Of a DNA stretch of 64,000 nt, positions 45,238-51,386 are shown one piece after another; position 1 is the first letter of the stretch, and each line of letters begins with the position of its first letter. Made by a program: the position numbers and the translations under genes. Source of the stretch: DASUPK01 sp963695805 (GTDB taxonomy: Bacteria; Actinomycetota; Thermoleophilia; Solirubrobacterales; 70-9); assembly GCA_963695805.1 (NCBI GenBank), contig CAVOHV010000003.1, forward strand, positions 1 to 64,000, read 5' to 3'. The notes under the pieces are model-generated. The model made no database searches, was not told the origin of the DNA, and was given only the letters and a program-made list of their open reading frames with translations.

Positions 45238-45292
45238 GAGGCGATCATAGGTGCGAAGACCTAGCGGTTTGCCGGCACATAGCCTGCCGGTG

Positions 45293-45547
45293 ATGCGAAT
45301 TCGGCTTCTCACCCTTGCGCTGCTGGTCCTGGCACTCGCGGCCACCGGCTGCGGCTCGGACTCTGGTGACGCTCAGACGACTCGCCCGGGCGGCGGCAAC
45401 CCGGAATCCGGCACTCAGGCGGTGGGCGGTTTCCCAGGCGCGGGCTCGCCCAACGCCCCCGACGTCACCACCACCCCCGGTCCTCCGCCGAAACAGTCCG
45501 GCGGCAAGCCCGGCGGTGGCTCGAGTGCCACCTGCGTCGGCTGCTAG
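45293..45547 (+). CDS. Small lipoprotein
   Basis: An 84-residue protein with a lipoprotein signal peptide: MRIRLLTLALLVLALAATGC, where Cys20 would be lipidated. The mature part is a Gly/Pro-rich, disordered-looking tail ending in CVGC. The ATG at 45293 is the first residue of the signal sequence. It resembles in style the lipoprotein at 59257. The gene ends 8 nt before the left ctaE-end repeat, where it would have faced ctaE before the island inserted. Confidence 0.7.
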   Translation: MRIRLLTLALLVLALAATGCGSDSGDAQTTRPGGGNPESGTQAVGGFPGAGSPNAPDVTTTPGPPPKQSGGKPGGGSSATCVGC

Positions 45548-45555
45548 AGCGCGGG

Positions 45556-45595
45556 TTAGAGGACGTACACGGTCGTGAAGACGATGATCCACATC
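45556..45595 (-). repeat. Left copy of the ctaE 3'-end repeat (attL-like)
   Basis: On the minus strand this reads ATG TGG ATC ATC GTC TTC and on to CTC TAA, the last codons of ctaE. It is 38/40 identical to 53047-53086, and the two differences (ACG for ACC and GTC for GTG) keep the amino acids. No other part of ctaE is present here. Confidence 0.85.
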
Positions 45596-45636
45596 GTCGG
45601 TTCCCCGTATGGTGGCCGCTCTCAGGCACGAATTGA

Positions 45637-45697
45637 GCCGGTTAGGGCCGGTTATTTGCGGTTGTTCGGTGTCTGACTGGCGAACAAATGGCGAACA
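45637..45697. repeat. Two pairs of short direct repeats near the left island end
   Basis: GCCGGTTA occurs at 45637-45644 and 45647-45654 (10-bp period) and TGGCGAACA at 45678-45686 and 45689-45697 (11-bp period). Paired repeats one helical turn apart next to a candidate attachment site resemble integrase arm-type sites. They do not contain a gene. The assignment is speculative. Confidence 0.3.
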
Positions 45698-45758
45698 CCG
45701 ACCTGCCGCGGGCAGCACGCCCACTGCGGTACCGGTGTCGGGGCTGAGCGTCTAGCGT

Positions 45759-45885
45759 CCTACTCCGACAGGCCGGCGGCTTCGAGGGCCTCACCTCGAT
45801 CGCGGTAGAGCTGTACCCGGACGATCTGTCCGTCCCGCAGCGTGAAGATCCCCTCCCACGGCTCGCCGACGGTGACCGAAATCCA
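45759..45885 (-). pseudogene. 3' remnant of a SnoaL-like gene
   Basis: In frame to the TAG at 45759 the minus strand encodes GIFTLRDGQIVRVQLYRDRG followed by EALEAAGLSE, the C-terminal third of an island-family protein. No start or N-terminal half is present. Its last 37 bases are almost identical to the end of the gene at 50278, suggesting a partial copy. It lies just inside the left repeat. Confidence 0.75.
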
Positions 45886-46699
45886 CAAGGAACTCCTAGC
45901 GATCGCCTTCGCCTGTGCCGGCGAGGCCAAACGGGTTGGTCCCGGTCGAGGAAGTGGTGCCCGAGTGCGACGAGTCGGTCGACCAAGGCTGGTTACGAAC
46001 GGAGCAGAAGGAGAACGGCGACGTCGCCTACTTCTGGACCCAGCAGGCCGAGACCGCGCTCCACCTCAGCAACCTGACGACGATCGAAGGTCCCGACCTC
46101 AACTGACGAGCTTCCGCGAGCTCGCCGACGCGCTCCGCTCCGACCCGGAAGTCCAACGCCGGTTCACCGAGGCGATCGAGAAGGCGCAGCGTGTGCAACG
46201 GACGTTTCCCATAGGGTCGTCCGGAAGCCCGAATCGGCAATCAACAGGAAACAGCGGAAGGAGCTTCTTATGGAGCGACTTATCGCCGTGGCCGCACCCC
46301 ATGGGTCTCCAGCACTGGTGGCCTAGCCAGGGGCCGGACAGGCGGCGCGGGCGCCGTCCTCGGCGGCGTCGCGCTGGGCGTCGAGATCGGCATCGAGCAG
46401 CCAAGCCACCTCCTGCTCTGTGCCCATTACCGAATGGCCGTAGCGCCTACACGGTGCCTAGCAACGGTCCATCTGTCGAGCAGGTCCTCGACGCCTGGTA
46501 TCGGAGGCACACGTGCCGGTGAAGCTCCGCCTCGAGCAGGGTGCGGGCGGCCAGGCGACGTCTCGGGGGCGGTACGACTTTCACCGGCGTGGGCGCGAGC
46601 GCTATCGCTCCCAAGGGCGCCAGGGGTGAGGAAGCCTTACAACTGGGCGACTGAGCGCCCCGACCAGGACCCCGACTACCGACCCTCGAGGCACCGCAG
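45886..46699. other. Decayed non-coding stretch in the island
   Basis: About 800 nt with no convincing gene. Short plausible coding pieces in different frames (for example GWLRTEQKENGDVAYFW at 45985-46035 and FRELADALRSDPEVQRRF near 46112-46165) look like remnants. A good ribosome site with ATG at about 46269 opens only an 18-codon frame. Base composition is less extreme than in flanking genes. Confidence 0.5.
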
Positions 46700-47134
46700 T
46701 CAGCCGTCCGCGGCCTCTGCCAGCTCGCGCTCCTGCTCGACGAAGCCGCGCACCGAGCGCCGCAGGCGCCAGCCATAGAGCGCCGCCCAGACCCGAGCCG
46801 CGGGACCCAGCAGGTACATCCGGTTGCGGATCACTGTCCTCTCGCGTTCGCGCTCGACGAGGTGGTCATGGCGCATCCGGACGCCCGGCAACCGAGCCTC
46901 GGTGGTTAGCAGCCGACCCGACTCGATCCCAATCAGGTGCATGCGGAGGGTGAAGAACCCCTTTGGCTTGACGACGGCCACCGAGCCGACCTCGAACGGC
47001 CCTTCCAACCGCGCAGACCTGAGCTCATCCGCCCACTCGAGCCACCTTCCTGGGTTCTCCCAGAGCTCCCAGACCCGCGCTGAGTCGACCGGCGTCTCGG
47101 CCCGGGCCTCGGTCTCCCAGACCACTTTCTCCAT
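46700..47134 (-). CDS. SRPBCC-family (START/polyketide-cyclase-like) protein
   Basis: A 144-residue lipid/small-ligand-binding fold. It opens KVVWETEARAETPVDSARVWELWENPGRWLEW, the standard SRPBCC start with the W...WxDP-type motif, and ends with a long amphipathic helix (LRRSVRGFVEQERELAEAA). Members bind hydrophobic ligands or act as aromatase/cyclases; none can be named here. It is on the same strand as the SnoaL array but separated from it by 75 nt, inside the island. Confidence 0.8.
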   Translation of the reverse strand: MEKVVWETEARAETPVDSARVWELWENPGRWLEWADELRSARLEGPFEVGSVAVVKPKGFFTLRMHLIGIESGRLLTTEARLPGVRMRHDHLVERERERTVIRNRMYLLGPAARVWAALYGWRLRRSVRGFVEQERELAEAADG

Positions 47135-47208
47135 TGGGAGAGCAAATCACGTGTCCACTCGCACTGGCAACCCCGCCATCAAGGATCCCGGCATATGTGA
47201 TGAGCGGC

Positions 47209-47661
47209 CTACTCCGACAGCCCGGCGGCTTCGAGGGCATGGGCGCGGTCCAGGAAAGCCTCTTGCTTGACGGCGAGCCCGTCGCGAAACGTCCAAATCT
47301 GGAACACGTCCATCGAGACCTCTAGCGCCTCGTGTCGGGAGCGCCCGCTCAGCACCACGTGGGCGAAGAGCAGGTCGCCCGAGGGGATCATTTGTTGCGG
47401 TTCGAGGCGGAACTCCGCCCACGTTTCCTCGAAGTTCTCCCGCCAAGCACGCCGCAGGGCCTTCCTGCCACGGTGTACGCCCCCACCCGCAAGCTGGGGC
47501 GGATCGTGCCATGTGATGTCTGGATCCATCAGCGACTGTGCCTGGTCCCAGTCTCTTTGTCCGAACGCTTCGTAGTTTCGGCGCACATGCTCCAGATCAA
47601 TGCGATCTGCCTCTCCTCCATGCTCGCCTCGCCCCGCGACCTCCATGTTCCCCTCCGACAT
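47209..47661 (-). CDS. SnoaL-like protein, divergent N-terminus
   Basis: A 150-residue NTF2-fold protein ending RAHALEAAGLSE. Its N-terminus, MSEGNMEVAGRGEHGGEADRI, is a drifted and extended form of MSEENVE, before the usual helix (LEHVRRNYEAFGQRDWDQA). The pocket segment is MDPDITWHDPPQLAGGGVHRGRKAL. Immediately upstream GAG-TAG-GCG-ATG remains from a vanished preceding gene (GQSAPAEPDE then stop), showing this gene was once in the tandem chain. Confidence 0.85.
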   Translation of the reverse strand: MSEGNMEVAGRGEHGGEADRIDLEHVRRNYEAFGQRDWDQAQSLMDPDITWHDPPQLAGGGVHRGRKALRRAWRENFEETWAEFRLEPQQMIPSGDLLFAHVVLSGRSRHEALEVSMDVFQIWTFRDGLAVKQEAFLDRAHALEAAGLSE

Positions 47662-47904
47662 CGCCTACTCGTCAGGCTCGGCGGGAGCGGACTGGCCTTG
47701 CGGATGCGTTCCGATGGGGCACCAGCTGGGCCGCTGCGAGGGCTGCCAGAGCTAGGGCCCTTCGATGACGGGTGCAAAAGAGCCACCCTCGAATCACTGC
47801 TGACATTTCTCACCCCACGGGGTTGCAGGGGCACAGTACAAGGCCGGCATCAGCAGGATTATCGAAGTCTTCCTGGCACTTGCCATCAAGGGGCAACGCG
47901 GAAC

Positions 47905-47931
47905 TTAGCGATGGACGTTCTCCTCCGACAT
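47905..47931 (-). pseudogene. 5' remnant of a SnoaL-like gene
   Basis: ATG at 47931 opens MSEENVHR and then TAA. It follows the ancestral stop of the preceding array member (TAG at 47935-47937) by the standard 3-nt GCG spacer, so it is the start of a deleted array unit. The next 240 nt to the following gene hold no coding sequence that I can see. Confidence 0.75.
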
Positions 47932-47934
47932 CGC

Positions 47935-48056
47935 CTACTCGGATAGCCCGACGGCTTCGAAGGCACTCGCCGGGTCGATGTAGGCCTCAAAGTCGACGAG
48001 TTGACCGTCGGCGATGCGACCGACATACCCCCACTGGTGGGTCGTTAGGCACGCCG
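47935..48056 (-). pseudogene. Out-of-frame C-terminal end of the fused SnoaL gene
   Basis: One frame over from the fused gene at 47987-48739, the minus strand continues the family match: HQWGYVGRIADGQLVDFE, then FEAVGLSE and TAG at 47935. An indel at about 48040-48056 therefore separates the second domain from its natural C-terminus. The present protein ends instead at 47987 with an Arg-rich tail. Confidence 0.75.
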
Positions 48057-48739
48057 GCTCCGCTGGATTGACCGAAGTAGGCGACTACCCACACCGTTTG
48101 CCCACGGGCCTCGACTACGCGGTGGAGCCTTGCCCCTTGGAGTCCAAGCGCATCGATCACTTCCTGGAACCTGGCGATGACGGCGTCGCGCCCTTGATGA
48201 ACGCCTCCGCCGGGCCACCGGGGGTCGTCTCGATACTCGACCTGTGGGTGGAGAAAACTTCCCGCCGCTTTCAGGCCGTCGGAGTTGTAGGCGTCGTACA
48301 TGCCCTGAATGACCTGCTGCGGGTTCTCCTGCGACATCGCCCACTCCCGCAGCCCGACTGCTTCGAGGGCTTCCTGCGTTTCCTGATAGAGGCGAATGCG
48401 GGTGATCAAGCCACCGTGAAGCTCGAAGGCGAAGGCGCTTCGAGCAATGGTTTGAATGCCGTCCCGACCCCGCACAAGAGTGGTGTTGGGCACGACGACC
48501 CAGTCACCCGACTCGATGAAGCAGTCCGGCTGAATATCGATCTCCTCGAACGTGTCGAGGTAGTGCTCGTAGAACTTCAGGACCTGCTCGCGTCCCTGAT
48601 ACACGCGGGCCTCCAGTCCCAGGGAAGCGGACCAGTCCAGCTCCATCTCGGGATGAGACAGTTCCCGCATCGTCTCGTAGTCGCGCGAGCCATACGCCGC
48701 GATTGCATGCTTCACGATCTCCACGTTCTCCTCCGACAT
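47987..48739 (-). CDS. Two-domain SnoaL-like protein formed by stop-codon loss
   Basis: A 250-residue protein. Residues 1-132 are a complete family member (MSEENVEIVKHAIAAYGSRD to EALEAVGLRE). Residue 133 is Trp, encoded by TGG (48341-48343) exactly where neighbours have the TAG stop, then Ala134 (the GCG spacer) and a second start Met135 (MSQENPQQVIQGMYDAYNSDG). The second domain runs to about residue 228, after which a frameshift replaces its natural end with CRSHRRRSTRRL. The fusion is thus two array genes joined. Whether the product folds as a two-pocket protein is unknown. Confidence 0.8.
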   Translation of the reverse strand: MSEENVEIVKHAIAAYGSRDYETMRELSHPEMELDWSASLGLEARVYQGREQVLKFYEHYLDTFEEIDIQPDCFIESGDWVVVPNTTLVRGRDGIQTIARSAFAFELHGGLITRIRLYQETQEALEAVGLREWAMSQENPQQVIQGMYDAYNSDGLKAAGSFLHPQVEYRDDPRWPGGGVHQGRDAVIARFQEVIDALGLQGARLHRVVEARGQTVWVVAYFGQSSGAGVPNDPPVGVCRSHRRRSTRRL

Positions 48740-48742
48740 CCC

Positions 48743-49138
48743 CTACTCCCGCAGGCCGGCGGCTTCGAGGGCCTGGTCGCGTTCGTCGAAGACCTCAACT
48801 CTGGCGATCGCGCCCTCCCGAAAGGTGTTCACGACCCACCAGCGACCCTCCACCGCGACCTTGCTACCAGGTGGACGACCCCGTTGGAAGATCTCGTAGA
48901 AGACCTTGTCACCCGCATCGATGAAGTCGCTGCCTTCGATCGTGTGCCCTACGAAGGACTCGACCCACGCCGTGACCCACTCTCTCGCCGCCTCCTCCTG
49001 GTAGGTACCCGCGTCGGGGACGTCGGGGCTGGTCACGAACACGAAGTCGTCGGTGACGTCGTCCAACCAGCGGCTGAAATCCCCCTGGGCGGTTCGGTCG
49101 AGAATCGCTCGCATCGTCTCGACGTTCTCCTCCGACAT
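48743..49138 (-). CDS. SnoaL-like array gene
   Basis: 131 residues, MSEENVETMRAILDRTAQGDF to RDQALEAAGLRE. The central part (VTSPDVPDAGTYQEEAAREWV; GSKVAVEGRWWVVNTFREGAI) is closely matched by the gene at 49550, so these two are recent duplicates by comparison with the others. It is separated from the next gene by TAG-GGG-ATG. The CGGGAG of its last codons supplies a ribosome site for that gene. Confidence 0.88.
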   Translation of the reverse strand: MSEENVETMRAILDRTAQGDFSRWLDDVTDDFVFVTSPDVPDAGTYQEEAAREWVTAWVESFVGHTIEGSDFIDAGDKVFYEIFQRGRPPGSKVAVEGRWWVVNTFREGAIARVEVFDERDQALEAAGLRE

Positions 49139-49141
49139 CGG

Positions 49142-49546
49142 CTACTCCCGGAGGCTGGCGGCTTGGAGAACAGCGTCCCGGGTGGGGTGGAATTCGATTC
49201 GGACGACTTTGCGCTCCGCCAGCTCGTAGGCGACGTTCCACGTTTGGGTCACAGCTACACCACTGGTCCGGCCGCGGCCACCGGAGCGCATGACGACCAC
49301 CACCCAGTCCCCTGCGTCGATCAGTTCGTCGGGCTCGGCGCACCAGTAATCGTCGAACGAGGAGACGAACCGCCCAATCGATGCGGCCACGGCTTCGCGG
49401 CCCTGTACCTGCTGCGTTTCCATGTTTGCCCGCGGATCCGACCAGAGCACGACTTCGGCGCCTATGTGCTCCGTCGAGGCCTCGTAGTCGCCCTGGACGA
49501 ATGCGTGTAAGAAGCGGCGTACGATCTCGACGTTCTCCTCCGACAT
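49142..49546 (-). CDS. SnoaL-like array gene
   Basis: 134 residues, MSEENVEIVRRFLHAFVQGDY to RDAVLQAASLRE. The pocket includes VVLWSDPRANMETQQVQGREAV and FDDYWCAEPDELIDAGDWVVVVM. Its junction to the next gene is TAG-CCG-ATG. The C-terminal AASLRE is a slight departure from AAGLRE. It is quite different in the core from both neighbours, so array members are diverged paralogues with conserved ends. Confidence 0.88.
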   Translation of the reverse strand: MSEENVEIVRRFLHAFVQGDYEASTEHIGAEVVLWSDPRANMETQQVQGREAVAASIGRFVSSFDDYWCAEPDELIDAGDWVVVVMRSGGRGRTSGVAVTQTWNVAYELAERKVVRIEFHPTRDAVLQAASLRE

Positions 49547-49549
49547 CGC

Positions 49550-49942
49550 CTACTCCGACAACCCGGCGGCTTCGAGGGCTCGGGCGCGACTAGCAAACAT
49601 CTCGGCCTTGACGATTTCGGCCCCGCGAAAAGTCGACACCTGCCACCAGCGACCCTCTAGCGAGCGGGCGGTTCCAGGAATACGGCCCCGCTGAGTCATC
49701 CCGAGGAGAACCTTGTCGCCGACATCGAGGATTTCGCTGGCTGCGATCGTCATCCCTTCGAAGGAAGCCACCCATTCGCGCAGCCAGCGCCTCGCCTCCT
49801 CTCCGCGATAAGTCCCGGCGTCAGGGGCCTCCGGGCTGATTACCAACACGAAGTCGTCGCCGAGCAGCCCGATCGGGCTGAAGTCTCCGTGGGCGTACAG
49901 CTCGAACGCGGCCCGGAGAGCCGCAACGTTCTCCTCCGACAT
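49550..49942 (-). CDS. SnoaL-like array gene, first of the second transcription unit
   Basis: 130 residues from the ATG at 49942, MSEENVAALRAAFELYAHGDF to RARALEAAGLSE. The frame remains open upstream but the promoter lies there (GATACT 9 nt before ATG), so the shorter form is chosen. The core (ISPEAPDAGTYRGEEARRWL; RSLEGRWWQVSTFRGAEI) matches the gene at 48743. Junction to the next gene: TAG-GCG-ATG. Confidence 0.88.
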   Translation of the reverse strand: MSEENVAALRAAFELYAHGDFSPIGLLGDDFVLVISPEAPDAGTYRGEEARRWLREWVASFEGMTIAASEILDVGDKVLLGMTQRGRIPGTARSLEGRWWQVSTFRGAEIVKAEMFASRARALEAAGLSE

Positions 49943-49951
49943 CGCCCACCC

Positions 49952-49980
49952 AGTATCCCCCGCCGTAGGGGAGGGTGCGA
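49952..49980 (-). promoter_or_regulatory. Promoter of the SnoaL array unit starting at 49942
   Basis: On the minus strand TCGCAC (49980-49975), a 17-nt spacer and GATACT (49957-49952) precede the ATG, the -10 box by 9 nt. The same arrangement, with about 70 nt of similar upstream sequence, precedes the gene at 51087. The start site would fall within 3 nt of the ATG. Confidence 0.6.
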
Positions 49981-50277
49981 GCGCAGAACTGTCCGCTCGA
50001 AAGACCGCCGGGTGCCAACGGTCGCACCAATCAAACCTTCGTCCGTCCTGTTTCAAGGAACGGGCGCTCTCCACGTAAGCTGCAATCCGGGCGGGCGCTC
50101 ACCAGGTATCCGAAGTGGAAGCGACCCGCGTGTCAGGAGTTACGCGAGCCGCTTCCGGCACATCCAGAGAGGCGGGGATGTACCCCTCCGACTCGCCTCT
50201 CTGGAAACGACGGTATCCCCGTACCTACCGCTGGTCTGGGTAGTCCGTTTCATCCGCTTCCCGGTCTGATGCTTGGC
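49981..50277. other. Spacer between the two SnoaL transcription units
   Basis: About 300 nt without a gene. It holds the upstream part of the duplicated promoter region (a copy of 51126-51160), an inverted repeat GGAAGCG/CGCTTCC and the long hairpin at 50163-50205. The last 14 nt before the next stop (TGATGCTTGGCCTA on the plus strand) recur beside the remnant at 51201, marking a duplication end. Confidence 0.6.
50163..50205. repeat. Long perfect hairpin in the array spacer
   Basis: TCCAGAGAGGCG and CGCCTCTCTGGA form a perfect 12-bp stem around a 19-nt loop that itself contains GGGG and CCCC able to pair. It lies 73 nt past the stop of the gene at 50278 on the minus strand. It may terminate that unit or be a structured RNA or recombination site. 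No U-tract is present. Confidence 0.6.
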
Positions 50278-50685
50278 CTACTCCGACAGGCCGGCGGCTT
50301 CGAGGGCCTCACCTTCGTCGTAGAACTCGCGTATACGCACGATCATCCCGTCCCGGATCGTGAGCAGCTCGTAATTGGTCGAGCGAACCTCGGCGCCACT
50401 CATCACGCCGCGGCCCACTTCGGTTGCTTCGACCAGCACCTCGTCGCCTCCGCAGTCGATGATCCGCTGGACGTCATATCTGTACTCAGCGAAGCTTTGC
50501 AGCCATTCCTCGAGCCGCTGCCTGACTCCCTCACGGCCGCGGTAGATCGTTCCGTCTTCTGGTGCGCTCCACTCGACCTCGGGATGGCACAACCCCATCG
50601 TTCTGGGCATCGCAGCCAACAGCGCGTCCTTGCCTGTAGCCGGCTCATACCAGCGCCTCGCGATCTCGACGTTCTCCTCCGACAT
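50278..50685 (-). CDS. SnoaL-like array gene
   Basis: 135 residues, MSEENVEIARRWYEPATGKDA to EGEALEAAGLSE. The pocket part is CHPEVEWSAPEDGTIYRGREGVRQRLEEW, the classic SnoaL pattern with a Trp/His near the ligand, and IDCGGDEVLVEATEVGRG. It is second in the upstream unit, 3 nt after the gene at 50689, and ends the unit. Confidence 0.9.
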   Translation of the reverse strand: MSEENVEIARRWYEPATGKDALLAAMPRTMGLCHPEVEWSAPEDGTIYRGREGVRQRLEEWLQSFAEYRYDVQRIIDCGGDEVLVEATEVGRGVMSGAEVRSTNYELLTIRDGMIVRIREFYDEGEALEAAGLSE

Positions 50686-50688
50686 CGC

Positions 50689-51087
50689 CTACTCCCGCAG
50701 TCCGGCCGCTGCGAGGGCGTCCTGCTCCTTTTCATACATCTGCCACCGAACGACCCGTCCATCCCGCCACTCAGAGACCTGCCACACGAACTCTTCGAGG
50801 GGCGCGGCGCTGCCTTCGCCGTGGGCACTGTTGCGCAGTTCGGAAACCGTCAGATCCCCGGCCTCGCGCACCCAAACGACCTCGATCCTGAAGTCAGGGA
50901 AGACACCGAGCAGATCCGTCCACCACTCGCGGGTGCCGTCGTACCCTCGATAGGAGTCGCCTTCAATCGCGAGAACCCGCGAAATCCCCACGACATCAGG
51001 ATGAGCAAGCGCGAGAAATGCGTCGAGGTCGCGCCTGTTGAAAGCCTCGATGCCCCGCCGGTAAAGCTCGACGTTCTCCTGAGACAT
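50689..51087 (-). CDS. SnoaL-like array gene, first of the upstream unit
   Basis: 132 residues, MSQENVELYRRGIEAFNRRDL to EQDALAAAGLRE. The middle contains AHPDVVGISRVLAIEGDSYRGYDGTREWW. It has its own copy of the shared promoter (GATACT 9 nt before ATG). Junction to the following gene is TAG-GCG-ATG, with CGGGAG from its last codons as ribosome site. Confidence 0.9.
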   Translation of the reverse strand: MSQENVELYRRGIEAFNRRDLDAFLALAHPDVVGISRVLAIEGDSYRGYDGTREWWTDLLGVFPDFRIEVVWVREAGDLTVSELRNSAHGEGSAAPLEEFVWQVSEWRDGRVVRWQMYEKEQDALAAAGLRE

Positions 51088-51096
51088 CGCCCACGG

Positions 51097-51125
51097 AGTA
51101 TCCGCCTCCGAAGGAGAGGGTGCGA
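51097..51125 (-). promoter_or_regulatory. Promoter of the SnoaL array unit starting at 51087
   Basis: TCGCAC (51125-51120), 17-nt spacer, GATACT (51102-51097) and 9 nt to ATG on the minus strand. It and the copy at 49952 share sequence beyond the boxes (CAGTTCT and CTCGCACCCTC), so the promoter was duplicated with the gene. Confidence 0.6.
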
Positions 51126-51200
51126 GGCGAGAACTGCCCGTCCAGAAAACCGCCGATTGACCGCTGGCGCCCGCCGAAGGAATCAGGTGTGATGCTTGGC

Positions 51201-51340
51201 CTACTCCGGCAGCCCGGCGGCTTCGAGGTCCTCGGCGCGGTTCCAGTAGGAGTCGTAGCGCACGATTTTGCTGCCGCGCAGTGTGAACAGGTCTCCGACT
51301 TCGTGTTCGAAGGCACGCGTGCTATCGAGAAACGGATCGG
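51201..51340 (-). pseudogene. 3' remnant of a SnoaL-like gene
   Basis: In frame to the TAG at 51201 the minus strand reads FLDSTRAFEHEVGDLFTLRG, SKIVRYDSYWNRAEDLEAAG and LPE: the C-terminal third of a family member. The 5' part is gone; the homology stops just before the terminator of the upstream solute-binding protein gene. Its 3' flank repeats that of the gene at 50278. Confidence 0.8.
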
Positions 51341-51357
51341 GCCCCCGCTACTAGCCA

Positions 51358-51379
51358 AGGGCCCTCGAAAGAGGGCCCT
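51358..51379 (-). terminator. Intrinsic terminator-like hairpin
   Basis: A perfect 9-bp stem AGGGCCCTC/GAGGGCCCT closed by a GAAA (minus: TTTC) tetraloop, 8 nt past the stop of the solute-binding protein gene. Stable, compact and well placed; the following T content is low. Confidence 0.8.
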
Positions 51380-51386
51380 GGGTGTT

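Noticed and set aside
45915..46106. A 63-codon frame with protein-like sequence (GWLRTEQKENGDVAYFW)
   Set aside because: No ribosome site, no partner frame and surrounded by decay; kept only as a possible remnant in the gap entry.
46269..46325. Good ribosome site (GGAAGGAG) with ATG in the island
   Set aside because: The frame ends after 18 codons and the sequence is not protein-like afterwards.
46434..46778. Open frame of 114 codons on the plus strand in the island
   Set aside because: Arg/Pro/Ser-rich with no pattern, and it overlaps the end of the well-supported SRPBCC gene.
47209..51340. Repeated MSEEN/AAGLSE ends considered as a CRISPR-like or non-coding repeat array
   Set aside because: The repeats are gene ends separated by about 400 nt of diverged coding sequence; spacing and content do not fit a CRISPR array.
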